This document shows positions 47,415-58,629 of a stretch of DNA of 64,000 nt, in pieces. The stretch covers positions 1,156,372-1,220,371 of the forward strand of contig ML682123.1 in assembly GCA_007922195.1 (NCBI GenBank), given 5' to 3'. The DNA comes from Podocnemis expansa (Eukaryota > Chordata > Testudines > Podocnemididae). Both the position numbers and the translations under genes were made by a program. The notes beneath the pieces were generated by a model that saw nothing but the letters and a program-made list of their open reading frames with translations, had not been told where the DNA came from and searched no databases. Every line of letters starts with the position of its first letter. Position 1 is the stretch's first letter.

Positions 47415-49066
47415 CTGATGCAGAGACAAGATATGCACAGATTGAGAAGGAGCTTTTAGGAATCTTGTTTGCCTGTGAGAGATTCAATCAGTATATTTAT
47501 GGACAGAGAGTGGAAGTTGAAACAGATCACAAGCCCTTGATTGCATTATTTAACAAACCACTAAATGACTGTACCTTAAGGATTCAAAGAATGATGATCA
47601 AATTGCAGAAATACAATTTACTGGTGACCTACACACCAGGCAAATTTATGTTCACTGCAGATGCACTTTCCAGAGCAGTACCAACTATGGTACCCGAGAA
47701 GACACTGGAAACAGAAGTGCAAGCCTATGTAGATATGATTGTGAGTGCAAATCCCATAACTAACAGAAGACTGCAACGCATAAGAGAAGAGACTGAGAAA
47801 GATGAATCATTGGGACTCCTCAAAGAGGTGATAATTAAAGGATGGCCTGAAATAATAAGCAGTTGCGCTCTAAGTATAAGAGACTATTGGAACTGCAGGC
47901 ATGAACTGACTGTGGTAGATGGGGTGATTTTCAAAGGTGGTAAGGTTGTAATACCACGGAGCCTCCGAAAAGAAATGTTACAGAAGATTCATGAAGGTCA
48001 CTTAGGAATTGAGAAGTGCAAAGAACGAGCACGAGAGGTCATGTATTGGCCGCAGATCAATCATGACATTACCAATGTGGTAAAAAACTGCTTTTCATGC
48101 TTGAAATACAGGCCATGCCAACAGGCAGAGACACTGAGACCCCATCCTGTTCCACAGAGACCTTATGAGAAGGTAGGTGTGGATTTATTTACCAGGCGTT
48201 CCAAGGATTACTTAATAGTCACTGATTATTACTCTTTATATCCAGAAATTTGCACACTGAACAGTACTAATAGTAATTCAGTGATCACTGGCATGAAAGG
48301 AATTTTCTCCAGACATGGAATTCCTGACGAGGTCTTCAGTGATAATGGGCCACAATTTTCAAGTGCAGAATTCAGGCAGTTTGCCTTAGATTGGGATTTT
48401 CATCATGGAACTTCCAGTCCCAATTATCCCCAATCAAACGGACTGGTGGAAAGGTCTATACAGACAGTAAAGAACCTGATGAAAAAGACTTTTGAAAGTG
48501 GAGGTGATCTGTATACAGCATTGCTGGTCTACCGAAGTACACCTCTGGAGAATGGCTTTTCTCCAGCTCAGCTGTTAATGGGAAGAAGGATCAGATCTAA
48601 CTTACCTATTACTGATAAATTGCTGCAATCTAAGAACAATGCTAACATTCGGAAGATGAAAGAAAACCAGAAGTGGAAGCAGAAATATTATTTTGATAGA
48701 AGGGCTCGTGATCTTCCATCCCTTAACCCAGGTGATAGAGTGTGCCTGAGGAATCACTCTTCTAATACCTGGGGACAAAGAGGTACTATTAAAAAACAGC
48801 TGCATCCACGGTCTTACGTGGTCCACACAGATCAAGGGGACACATTTCGATGTAATCGACGGGATCTACGACTTAGTCCAGAAAGTTCCAACACCATGGA
48901 AGTTGAGGTAGATTCTGGCATGCGTCCCCTTACTGATCCGATATCTTCAGCACATGGTAATGAAACCGTCAGGGAACAAGAGAATTCAGACCTGAACGAA
49001 GGACCAGTACTGAGAAGATCTAATCGAGTCATCAAACGTCCAGAAAGACTCATAGAGACTTGCTAG
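47375..49066 (+). CDS. Ty3/Gypsy pol, part 2: RNase H end and integrase
   Basis: The open frame starts within the RNase H block (VAYASKSLTDAETRYAQIEK), then VETDHKPLIALF and FTADALSRA. Integrase follows: zinc finger (GHLGIEKCKERAREVMYWP with CFSCLKYRPC), core Asp in GVDLFTR, Asp in FSDNGPQF, Glu in NGLVERSIQTVKNL, and a C-terminal GPY/F-like region (SSNTWGQRGTIKKQLHP). The break from part 1 lies near 47365 and looks like a small indel. The frame is otherwise intact to the stop at 49064-49066. K02A2.6-like (Mag clade) by resemblance. Confidence 0.92.
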   Translation, partial: DCWQPVAYASKSLTDAETRYAQIEKELLGILFACERFNQYIYGQRVEVETDHKPLIALFNKPLNDCTLRIQRMMIKLQKYNLLVTYTPGKFMFTADALSRAVPTMVPEKTLETEVQAYVDMIVSANPITNRRLQRIREETEKDESLGLLKEVIIKGWPEIISSCALSIRDYWNCRHELTVVDGVIFKGGKVVIPRSLRKEMLQKIHEGHLGIEKCKERAREVMYWPQINHDITNVVKNCFSCLKYRPCQQAETLRPHPVPQRPYEKVGVDLFTRRSKDYLIVTDYYSLYPEICTLNSTNSNSVITGMKGIFSRHGIPDEVFSDNGPQFSSAEFRQFALDWDFHHGTSSPNYPQSNGLVERSIQTVKNLMKKTFESGGDLYTALLVYRSTPLENGFSPAQLLMGRRIRSNLPITDKLLQSKNNANIRKMKENQKWKQKYYFDRRARDLPSLNPGDRVCLRNHSSNTWGQRGTIKKQLHPRSYVVHTDQGDTFRCNRRDLRLSPESSNTMEVEVDSGMRPLTDPISSAHGNETVREQENSDLNEGPVLRRSNRVIKRPERLIETC

Positions 49067-49271
49067 GATATGTAAGGGAAGTGGGTGGTAAAGACTCACT
49101 TGAGAGTGATGTGCTAGTAACCTCTCCTCTCTAGGTAGTTCAGATTCTGGATTTATGGACTGTCCTTCTGCATGTTTTTTTTTTTTAGATAGCTGTTATG
49201 TGTTGTTAGATGTTAGTGCATGTATTATTAGCTAGCTTTTATATGTATCTAACTGTTTGCTTCTTTTCCTT

Positions 49272-49282
49272 AGGGGGGAAGA
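49272..49282 (+). promoter_or_regulatory. Polypurine tract
   Basis: AGGGGGGAAGA directly before the 3' LTR; the expected plus-strand priming site. Confidence 0.85.
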
Positions 49283-49484
49283 TGTAGTGATATTCTTGTA
49301 GAAGGTTGTGAATTTAGAGACTCCCTAGCATGGGCCATTGTTGTGTAAATTGGGAGACGTGCCCCAGAGTAGATTTAACATGGCTGCTCCCAGGTACACA
49401 CCTGGATACCTGTCTGTATGATTGAAGTTCTATTCCTTACTCATTCTGTAGTATCATCTGTAATGAACCCTCAAGATCATTACA
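49283..49484 (+). repeat. 3' LTR of Ty3/Gypsy element
   Basis: 202 bp, starting TGTAGTGATATTC and ending AGATCATTACA. It differs from the 5' LTR at three bases and one inserted G (GAGACGTG versus GAGACTG). Confidence 0.95.
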
Positions 49485-49489
49485 GCCTC

Positions 49490-50640
49490 TGTAACTATTT
49501 CCTCATGAAGTGTCATCACATTAGCTAGGTGCAAACTGTAAGTACCTGCTTCTGTCATTCAGTGACTCCTGACCATGCAGCAAGCGAACTGAACATGTTT
49601 CCAGTGGGTGTGTTCTGAGTTGATGTGCTGATAAGTAGGTAACCACAGGGATGCCCCTTGGTTATTTTATTAAAAGACTGTGGCTGCCGGGGCCTTTGGG
49701 CAAGCTGGGGTGAGCTCTGGTGAGCTAATTAGCATGTGCATAGCTTCTTCATTTGTTTGTTATATATTTTGTCTGCAAAGGTTTGTATCTTGAGAATAAA
49801 GCAGGCTGGCAGAGGAAGAGCTGTGGGGAGACATATCTGTAGCAATTACCATTTATTGTATCCATCTCAGGAGGAAGCAGCAACCTACTTCTGCCGGGAA
49901 TGATGCAACAAGGCAGGGAAAGGTGCAGCCTGGGGAAAGCCAGCCAGGAGGGAGAGGGACACTCTCCAACCAAGAAAGGTGATGTGGGAGAGCCTGGAGC
50001 CAATGCCCCTTCTGGACCACTAAGAGGAGGTAGAGGGTGTAGCTGCCTTGAAGTGTAACTGCAAGTTGTGAAGACCCAGCAGTCCTGGCACTCACCTGCA
50101 GAAGGGCAATGCCAGAAGCACCAGAGTGATGCAGCAACCAGCACAGATCACTGCCCCCCATCCCATGACCTTGGTTCCCTCCAGCCTTCCCTGGAGGCAG
50201 TGAGGGGAGCGGGCTAGAATTTATAACATCCAAGCCTAGAGGAACTGGTGCTGCGAGAGACACCACTCAGTCCTGCAAAATGTGCCGCAGTGCTTCTGGC
50301 ACCAGATGCTGAATCAGCAAGGAGCTCCGGGAATCCCCTCTCACTACCTCACACTCTCTTCACAGCCAGGAGTCCTGTTTCCCAGCCTCCCCTAACCATG
50401 GCTATTACTAGCATCTCTTCTGGGTAGACACCTCCCATGTCTTAGTAGTTAATCTAATGCAGAGTCAGCATCCAGCTGCTGGCTATGAGGAAATAGAAGC
50501 CATCCGGTGTTTTGCTTTCATTTCTCTGGCAGAAAATTCTGCTTAGACAGGGTGAGCTGTAGGGCAGTTAAAGGAGAACTTCCCTATATTATGTAATTCC
50601 TGGTTCAGTTAGTGCACAACTTTTAGAAAACATGTCTCAT
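49490..50640. other. No gene recognised
   Basis: Two overlapping minus frames (49749-50144, 49853-50266) are proline/serine-rich, and I treat them as chance. 49680-49850 has no clear repeat ends. Confidence 0.45.
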
Positions 50641-50654
50641 CTTGACTGAAAAAC

Positions 50655-50865
50655 TATGATCAATTAACCCTTGGGAAGCTGCTCCAATGCGTTTACACTC
50701 CTCATCAAAAATGTATTCTTCATTTCCAGTCTGAATTTATCTAGCTTCAAATTCCAGCCCTTGGATCTTATTAGACCTTTGTATGCTATTCTGAAGAGCC
50801 CAATTATTTCTTCCCACAGACTGGAATCAAGTTGCTCCTTAATGGAATGTCCTTACCCTTAATGG
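50655..50865 (-). mobile_element. CR1-related LINE 3' fragment (tentative)
   Basis: The plus strand TTGGGAAGCTGCTCCAATGC, CTGAATTTATCTAGCTTC and CCTTTGTATGCTATTCTGAA reads like the reverse of a CR1-subfamily 3' region. No intact motif. Confidence 0.4.
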
Positions 50866-50934
50866 CTCAGCTTTGATCTAACAGTAGGTATGCTAAGAGG
50901 GGTTGCCTGAGCTGGGAAAATGGTTTGAGGAAAA

Positions 50935-51118
50935 CAGACAAGGCGTTCTGTGGCTCTTTTAAAGACTGACATGTGTTTATCACATGAACTTTCCTGGGCA
51001 CAATCCCACTATCCACAAACACTCATGTGATGAATAAATTTATTAGTCTTTAAAAGTGCCACAGAACTCCTTGCTTGTTTTGCTGAAATAGTCTAACATG
51101 GCTACCCCTCTGGTTTGA
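50935..51118. repeat. Penelope-associated module in hairpin arrangement
   Basis: Left arm ACAAGGCGTTCTGTGGCTC with TTTTAAAGACTGAC, ATCACATGAAC and CACTATCC. The right arm is the reverse: GTGATGAATAAATTTATTAG, CTTTAAAAGTGCCACAGAAC, then GGCTACCCCTCTGG. Confidence 0.75.
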
Positions 51119-51484
51119 CAAAGTTTCTCTGAAGGAGACTGAGGGAGTACTATGTGGAAAATCACCATCTGCAGAATGCAGAAAGCAAGTGGTGGTGGTG
51201 GTGGTTGGAAATGTAAACCCAACACAGGATTCTTCGGACCTCCAAAAAGGTGCTGGAACAGGAGAGCAGCAATACACAGCCTGGAAACATGCTTCACATC
51301 TGTACTCATATGTGATGCTGCAGGAACCATCATACTGTTATAATAAGGTAGAACATTCAGAAGGGAACCCTGCATAGCACGTTTTGCATCAAACCACACA
51401 ATTACACTGCAAAAGTGAACAGGCAGATTAATCGATCATAGTCCATTGTGCTTCATGTGACAGTAACAAATTAATTACAGTATA

Positions 51485-51602
51485 AGGGTCTATGGGCTAG
51501 AGCCCGCTTCATCAGATGCAATAGGTTCTAGCCCACAAAACCTTACACCCTGATACATTTTTTAATCTCTAAGGTGCCACAGGACTCTTCATTTGATTAG
51601 CC
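51485..51602 (-). repeat. Penelope-associated module, single copy
   Basis: The reverse complement reads AGTCCTGTGGCACCTTAGAG, GGTTTTGTGGGCTAGAACC and CATCTGATGAAGCGGG, the module in its usual order. Confidence 0.7.
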
Positions 51603-53130
51603 TTCACAAGGTTCACAGTCATGGTGAATCAACTGGAGGGGATGGATTATGGGGCTTAAGACCTGGGCTCTTGCCCAAAAGGTGGCCCTGAGTTCCAGCC
51701 CCTAAAACCCTGACAATCTGGCAGCCACCCAACTCAGTGCTAGCAGGGCAGGAGCACTGAGAATCATATTCTGCCAGCAATGTGGAGGTGGGGACCTGTA
51801 GCTCAAGGCCAGGCTCTGCCCCCTGCCCCACCCCCTGGGCCAGCTAGCCCACCCCCTGGCGGCAAGGCAGGGTGGGCCAATCCCTGTTTGGTCTGGCTGG
51901 GGAGAGAGGGGAATGGGCTGAGTGGCATGCAGACTGGCCAACACCACTCTGGCGCAGCCTTCCAAGACCCATTTCCCTGGGGGCTGTGTTGGAGGCCCTC
52001 TTGCTGCACACCAGCCAGCCCCCACCCTCTGGGCAGACTGACAAGAATGAGACCAGGGTGGGAGCACCCTCTGGTTGCAGGGACCTCTCCCCCAGCGATG
52101 GGGGGCAGGGACCAGCCCATGTGGTGGGGGAGCAAAGCCACAGGTTTCAGGCAGGAGGGTCCCCATGGTGGAGGGAAGTCTGGAGCCCCCAGCCAGTTAA
52201 TCTGGCCCTGGAACAGGCAGGACTGGATTAAGGAAAGAATTTTAGGGGCAGCACCCCTGGGCTAAAGGGGGAGTTTCATCACCCCACTAAAATCTGGCTC
52301 CAGCTGGAGCACTATAGCACTACAGCTGGGGCCCCTGGCACACTGCCTTGACTGCCCTCTGGCTAGTCTGCCCCAGCAGGTCCCAGTCCAGCCAGCCCAG
52401 AGGAAGGGTGGGAGTGCTGTGAGCAAGCAGGCGCTGCGCGCCAGGTGCTAGAGCTAAGTAATGGCTCACTCACCACCCCTGTGTCTGGCTAGTCTGAGGG
52501 GCCTCTCAGGGCCTACAGGACCATGGGCCCAACCTCCCCACATGGCCGACTGAGCCCCCACCTCAATGCAGGCTGAGCGCCCCAGTGAAGAGCACTGGCC
52601 CGCCAGTGGTTTGGTCTGTGGGTTCTGGATCCCTCTCTACACCAGCACCTACCCCAGCACCAAGTGTCAGCCCACCCTGCCACCAAAGCTGTCCAGCCGG
52701 CAGGCCCTACCTGCCCCTCAAGCACCAAGCACTGCCTAGCTCCCAGACAGAGCACCAATGTGGTGGTGAAGGACTCTTAATCCAGCCCCGATGGTGGGGG
52801 ATAACCCTGAACTCCTGGGAAGGAATCAATAGCAGGTCACAATTCTGCCCTGTTGGGGAGGGGGAAATTGATGGGACTGGGGAGGGTAGGCCATAAGTAA
52901 CTTGCCTTATTGGCTATGACCAGAAAGGTGAGTCATAAGTAGCAGATATCCAAGCAGCATACTGGAGTCAGGGTGTCTGTGCTAGCCAAGATAAACAACA
53001 AAACCCTGATGCTGGGGCACAATGGACAAAATGAACCAGGACTGTAAAGATCAGTGTCCTCATGAAAAGGTGAGGGCAACGCATGCTGCACTGGGCTAGC
53101 TTTGCAACTTAACCCAGCCCATCCCCAGAA
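51603..53130. other. GC-rich repeat-like region, no gene recognised
   Basis: 51760-52330 has long overlapping frames on both strands (up to 161 codons) without any domain. The composition resembles the hAT-type GC-rich repeats elsewhere. No duplication found. Confidence 0.4.
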
Positions 53131-53556
53131 GGGGGATGCAGTGTACACTACTTGCAAGGTGGCAGGTAAAGGGATATAAAGGAAGAGGTTTGCTTGTCAA
53201 CCTTTGCATTTTGCTGTGTGCTGGGAGTGCCTTTCCCAGACCTGTAGCCGAGCACTGCATCAGCACCAAAGTCTGCCTCTCTCACCAACAGAACTTGGTT
53301 CAATAAAAGATATCCCCTAGCCCATCTTGTCTCTAGAATTAGCTGTGTGATGGCAGAGCCAAACAACAGCAATTGTGCCAGGGCTGCATGGACACCTCGA
53401 CTGAGATTAGGGTCCCTGTCCTGCCAGACTCTGTACAGATCTCCCGGGATAACGGTTAATGTTATCATAATCCTAAAATTAAAGGAGGTCAGGGTTAAGT
53501 GTATCATAGGGAGAAGATTATCATGGGGGTGATGATATGGTTCGAAATGCAGGGAA

Positions 53557-53557
53557 A

Positions 53558-53615
<58 letters not shown>
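53557..53615. repeat. (CTTT)n microsatellite
   Basis: About 14 perfect units, followed by CTCACATGG. It causes a lysine/glutamate/arginine run in a spurious minus frame. Confidence 0.97.
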
Positions 53616-53639
53616 CACATGGTAGCAGAACCAAGACAG

Positions 53640-55660
53640 GATGAGTTAACATTTTCCAAAGACAATTTATGTTAATTTCATTGGCCTAAGTAAATAATCC
53701 TTTTAACTTTGAGCACCTGGGGGCTGAGCCCATGAATCACAAAGGAATCCAGGCATTTCCAGCCTCATTGCATCTCACCTCCCAAAATTAGTCCTGTGAT
53801 TTCACTGGGATGCAGGGTTCTCTGTTTTCAGTTTCTGTTCCCCTTTGGTACCATCTCAGCCCTAGCCCTGATGGTAACCTTATACGCATGATAACCTTAA
53901 CCGCATGATAACTTTATCCCTAACCCCATGAGAATCTTCACCTAACTTCCATGGTAGCCTTCAATCCTACAATAATCCCAGTCCTGCCTGCTCTTTTATT
54001 CTCTCTAAAATGGCTCATGACGTAGACATGCCCAAACTCTCCCAGCTACTTGCTGGCCAGGATATTTTATCTGTGTCCCACCATATGGCGAAAGAGCAGC
54101 CCGGGATGTCTGAGGCTGAGCTGACTGACACGATTACTACAAGGTGTTTGTGTGAAGAATGAGTTTAGGACTGGGTAATATAGGATGCTGTGTTCCAAAT
54201 CTAATGGGGCATCTGAAAATTGGACCCCCATGAAGACAGCCTCTGGACAAGATACAAGCCAAAGATTTACAAAGGCAAATGAATCTGCAGAGAGTGCATG
54301 GAAGAGGGGGATCCTGAGCTAAGAAACAACAGGTTGGGACTAAATAAGAACAGAAGGTTGGCCTATGTGTTTATCCATGATAGTAGGGGGCGGGTAAGAT
54401 CTCAGCAATGGTGGATCCCAGCTTTATGGGCTGGAGAAGTGTGGGAAACACTAACCGTTGCCTGAGAAACATCTTATTAGACAGTGTAGTACAGGGGTAG
54501 GCACAAATGGCACAAGAGCCCATTGAATGCAGCATACGGCACCCTCTACAATGCCACAAAAATTCTGACTCCTACCACTGATAGCCAGTCTGGGCAGCTT
54601 CCATGTTCTAGGCATGGTGCAAAAAGAAGATGCCTGGAATGGCTTCTCTCCATAATGTGCAGCAGCCAAGGAGCCACTCTGGGTAGCTTCTTTCCTCAGC
54701 ATACCTGGGGATGCCCCAAGAGGAGCTGCTCCAGGCAGCTTCTTTCCATGGTATCCCTGGGGACCCTTGTCCCAGGAACGCTGCCAAGAGGAGCCACTAC
54801 AGGCAGCTTTTTTCTGTGAGTAACTCCTTTCAGCAGCATGCCAGAGAAGTGCTCCCCACCCCCCCAACCTCCAGCCATGGCTGCCACCAAATTTTCAGGC
54901 AGCCGCCACCTTTATTTCTGTGGAGGCAGCCACTGGCACTGGCTGACAGTTGGGGAGGAGGGGCAGGCACAGGAGTTGGCAAAAGTTGCTGACTCCTGGT
55001 GTAGTACCTCACTAACAGATACAGGCTATACAGTGTTTTATGTTTTTCCTTAATATATAGCTTTGTGTTTCCCTTTATATTTAATCCCTTCCTCAGCCTT
55101 TGCCAAATCAGCTTCAGTTTGCTTTTACTAGAGATATTTCTAAGTGCCAGGGCAAAGGACAAAGTTGAACTGAGGTGAAAGTGGTTAACCAGGGAGTGTT
55201 GTTTCTACAAGGCAGCAGACTGGCGTGCTCTAAAAACATGCAGAAGAAGGGAACGGGGACTGGAGTGTAATGGGGTGTAGGGGCTGTAAATTGCCAGCCT
55301 GCAGATTGATAGAACCCAGGTCATGGAGCCCACCAATTGCTGAAGGCTGGGAAATTTCCCCTGAAGGGCACAGACATGGGCTTTCTTCCTTGGGGACCAG
55401 GGAGTAGTGATGCAACCTAGACACCATGGGTCACCTCAGAATTGTCACCGTGTGTGTGACTTAGAATGTGACAGGTCAAATGCTCAGAATAAAATGCCAT
55501 GTTATCTATCTTCGATGAGCAGAATCAGGCTGGGGCTAGGAAACAGGACTCCAGGTTTTCCTTCTGTCTCTGGGGGTGGAATAAGTTGCTATCTTGTCAA
55601 CAGGAAGCATTCTAATTATTTACATTTTCCCTGCATTAGCGACCTTACCTTGGGATAACA
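53640..55660. other. No gene recognised
   Basis: 54490-54990 contains a segment with repeated 'GGCAGCTTCTTTCC' phrases (near 54596, 54690 and 54738), with the looser 'GGCAGCTTTTTTCTG' at about 54803, suggesting a degenerate tandem repeat of roughly 50-100 bp. Elsewhere only short frames. Confidence 0.45.
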
Positions 55661-56257
55661 CAGTTCCCTCTTTTCTTCCCAGGCTGTGGCAAACAGCTGG
55701 TTGCAGGGTGAATCTTGAATGGTCAAAAGTCCATGGATGGGGCCTGGCCCTGGCAGGTCAGCATTCAGAAAAATGGCTCCCACATCTGTGCAGGTTTGCT
55801 CATCCCTGTGAGTTGGGTGGTGACAGCAGCTCAATGCTTCTCTCAGTGAGTACCCCAGGCAGGGCAGAGAGTGACTGCAGATGTTCTGGAAAGAATCCCT
55901 CTCCCTTTCTGCTGCTTCCAGTTTTGCAGTGTCCCCGTGTGGCTGTTCCCCAGCTGCCACACCCCAGAATTGGCTGCATCTCAATGCCATAAAAGCTGTC
56001 CCCATGCAGCTGTTCCCCAACTGAATTTTCTTGCCTCCAGGTCTGTAGGCAGTTCAGAGTATTGAGTGCAGATGGGCGAGAAACAGATTTTTGAGCCAAG
56101 CTGCAACCAGACATTCTCGGCAGTGAACAGATCATCCTCCATCCCTTTTATGATACTATCACTCACCAAGCAGACATCGCCCTAGTGGAGCTGGAAAATC
56201 CATTTGTCTTCACTGCAGCCATCAGCCCCCTGTGTCTGTTGGCTGCTTCCGTCAGGG

Positions 56258-56294
56258 TAAAAAAACAAGGAGTTGTGTGGCACTTTAAGACTAA
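56258..56294 (+). repeat. Penelope-associated module fragment
   Basis: AACAAGGAGTTGTGTGGCAC then TTTAAGACTAA; cut by the element starting at 56295. Confidence 0.6.
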
Positions 56295-57282
56295 GGCTGT
56301 ATTCACACACACACATGGTTATTTCGAAACAAGTTGTGTCAAAACAACTTGTTTCGAAATAACGCCTTATTTCAAAATAACATACTTCAAATTAACAAAA
56401 TGCTATTTCAAAATAAAAAAAACCCAGGAAATGAAATAGCAGGTTCACAGTGTGAACCTGCTATTTCGCTTCCTCAGGGGGCTGCAGGCACTGGTGGGCT
56501 TCAGCGCAGCCCAGCACTGCTCCCCACCGGTGCCTGCAAAAGAGGGCTGCAGGCACCGGCGGGGTTCATCACTGGGCAGCACTGAACCCCGCCGGTGCCT
56601 GCAGCCACTCCACCTTACCCAGCCAGCAGAGAGCTGCGGGAGGCTGAGAGGGTGTGAATGTCCCCTTGCAGGGCAGAGCAGTGTGTGTCAGCCAGCCTGC
56701 AAACAGCCCAGGTAAGGGCTTTGAGGTACTTCTGGGGGTTGTGTAGGGCTGGTGTGTGTGTGTGTAGCAGAGGAGGGTGGGAGTGGATGTGTAGCAGGCG
56801 GTATGTAGCTGGGGTTGTGGGGTGGCTGTTTTGTTGGGAGTGTGTGTAACTGGGGACTGGAGTAGCTGTGTGGAGGGGTAGCTGGGGGCTGGAGGCCTGG
56901 TTCTGGCCCCTGCAGTGACAGGAGGGTCCATCACAGGCAGCAGGGGGCTGGGGGAGAGGAGGATGGGACCCACTGGGGTGGGAGGGAGCAGCAGTGGGGT
57001 GAGGATTTGCCCTGGGTGGCAGGGAGCCACTGTGGAGAAGGGGGAAGTGGATGCTGTGCCATACTCTCCTGCCCGACCTTCCCACTCCCCAGGTTCCCCT
57101 CTGCCCCCCCCCAGCCACTCTTGTTCTCCCTTCCTCTCTCCTCTCTTGCCACCCTTGTGCTGTTCTCCACGTGGCTGCCCTTCTCCTCTTTTGCCACCCC
57201 TGCCCTGCTCCCCGCACTCACTCCTGCCACTGCACATGACTCCTGACCTCCCCTGTTTTACCACCCCTGCTCTGTTACCACT
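56295..57282. mobile_element. Harbinger-related element, left part
   Basis: It starts GGCTGTATTCACACAC after TAA (56292-56294), the target expected of Harbinger, and runs into GGTTATTTCG. A perfect palindrome lies at 56433-56467. After it the sequence turns GC-rich (CTGCAGGCACTGGTGGG, GGCTGCAGGCACCGGCGGGG); the same change occurs at 63977. Internal inverted GGCACCGGCGGGGTTCA and its complement lie 40 bp apart. No right end was found; the far side may be cut by the hAT piece near 57283. The overlapping frames are not convincing. Confidence 0.6.
56433..56467. repeat. Perfect 17-bp-arm palindrome
   Basis: Arms GAAATAGCAGGTTCACA (56433-56449) and TGTGAACCTGCTATTTC (56451-56467) are exact complements around G56450, which is 155 bp from the element end at 56295. 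Confidence 0.95.
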
Positions 57283-57430
57283 ACTACGGCACATTTCCGA
57301 AACACTGTACCATGTTTCATGAAAATTCATAGATAATTTGAATATTCATGAGTTTTTAAATGGTACTGTGGCTCGAAAAATTTGAAGGTATCACGGTGTG
57401 CCATGGCGGAGAAAAGGTTGGGAACCACTG
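57283..57430. mobile_element. hAT MITE, left end missing
   Basis: It ends AAAAGGTTGGGAACCACTG and carries the reverse of the 29334 element's sequence (GGCACA..., TATTCATGAG, GTGTGCCATGGCGG). The left terminal repeat is not seen. Confidence 0.7.
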
Positions 57431-57554
57431 GACTAGACTACAGGGAATGGATCACTTAAAATTGCACTGTTTTGTCAATTCATTTTGAAGCATCGGTCAC
57501 AGGCCACCGTTGGCTAGATAGACTGTTGGATCTGAGCTAGTTTGGCAATTCTTA

Positions 57555-57765
57555 AGGTTATACTGCCACAGTGGTATGGTCACAATGTTATGATGTTATA
57601 GGAGCATGGTTGTACAGTTTTATGGATATATGGTCATAGAATCTCAGTTATATGATTGTACAGTTATATAGTTACATAGGCACACTTATGCAGGTGTACG
57701 GCCACAGTTATGTGGTTAAACAGGTAAAACTGTAGTTATATGGTTATACAGTTAAACATCTCCTT
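57555..57765. repeat. Degenerate (GTTATAYRG)n low-complexity array
   Basis: Phrases such as ATGGTCAC, GTTATATG, GGTTATACAGTTA and TTGTACAGTT recur every 8-16 bp over about 200 bp. Confidence 0.65.
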
Positions 57766-57774
57766 TTTCCCTGT

Positions 57775-58225
57775 GTGGCCAGGGGGTTTGGGAACCTCGT
57801 GCAGGGCTCCTTTCTTCCCGCACAGTCAGTGGGGTTTGGGAGCCTTGCACAGGGCTCCTTTCTCCCCATGCAGCCAGCGGGGTTTGGGAGTGCAACGCAG
57901 GGCTCCTTTCTCCCTGCTCCACCAGTGGGGTTTGGGAGCCTCGTGCAGGGCTTCTTTCTCCCCACGCAGCCAGCTGGGTTTGGGAGCCTGGCACAGTGCT
58001 CCTTCCTCCCACCAAGGTCAGTGGGGTTTGGCAGCCCCCCAAACAGCTCCTTTCTCCCCGCATGGCCAGCAGGTTTGGGAGCCCGGTGCAGCATTCCTTT
58101 CTCCCTGCACTGCCAACGGGGTTTTGGAGCCTCGCACAGGGCTCCTTTCTCCCCACACTGCCAGCGGTGTTTGGGAGTCTTGCATAGGGTTCCCTTCCTT
58201 GTGTGGCCAGCAGGGCTCCTGCATG
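57775..58225 (+). repeat. 60-bp minisatellite, about seven to eight units
   Basis: Each unit reads close to GGGTTTGGGAGCCT, then CAGGGCTCCTTTCTCCC, then a variable GCA-C-CAGCC-AG-joint. Because the unit is a multiple of three, one plus frame (57775-58368) gives a 20-residue repeat such as GFGSLAQGSFLP, and other frames on both strands also stay open for 160-250 codons. I see no start context, splice site or conservation supporting a protein. Confidence 0.85.
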
Positions 58226-58629
58226 ATGCGGGAATCGCCCCCGCATCCGCTGTCAGCAGGAGGACAAGAGATTCCTTGTGCCCAACGTTGGCTGGGGGTA
58301 GGGAGAAAGGCTTCCCCCAGCAGGCACAGCAGAGTGGGGGAGAAAGGATTCCCCCAGCCAGGTGCTGACAGTGCAGGTTGGGGGGAATCCTTTCTCCCCT
58401 ACACCCGCTGGGCTGTGTGTGGGGTGGTTGCCCTGGCCCCAAGGAGCCCTGCCAGGGGAAAACATCCCCTGCAGGCTCCTGCCTTCTAAGCCGCAGCTGG
58501 GGGAAAGTGTCCCTTGCCCAGCTCTGGCCTCAGGGTGCCTAGAGCTGTGCAGGGGATGCTTTTCCCTGTGCTGGGCTGCAGGGGCTGGAGCCTGGCAGGG
58601 GAATGGGTGGCAACATGGCCCTGCCAGGG

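Larger units (their letters stand above)
44816..49484 (+). mobile_element. Ty3/Gypsy LTR retrotransposon (Mag-like), near full length
   Basis: A 4669-bp element with 5' LTR, tRNA-Leu-type primer site, gag, pro-RT-RNaseH-integrase, polypurine tract and 3' LTR. The target duplication is GCCTC (44811-44815 and 49485-49489), exact. The LTRs differ by three substitutions and one 1-bp indel over about 201 bp, so insertion was fairly recent. Two frame breaks (near 45750 and near 47365) stop the copy being directly expressed as one product. Confidence 0.95.

Noticed and set aside
51702..52265. Overlapping 110-160-codon frames on both strands
   Set aside because: The sequence is GC-rich repeat-like, with no domain and no splice or start context, and both strands are equally open.
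53148..53618. 156-codon minus frame starting with a Lys/Glu/Arg run
   Set aside because: The start is read from the (CTTT)n microsatellite, and the rest has no motif.
56569..57330. 253-codon minus frame rich in Gly, Arg and Pro
   Set aside because: It lies across the Harbinger-related body and the hAT end, so it cannot be a single old gene; low-complexity composition explains the openness.
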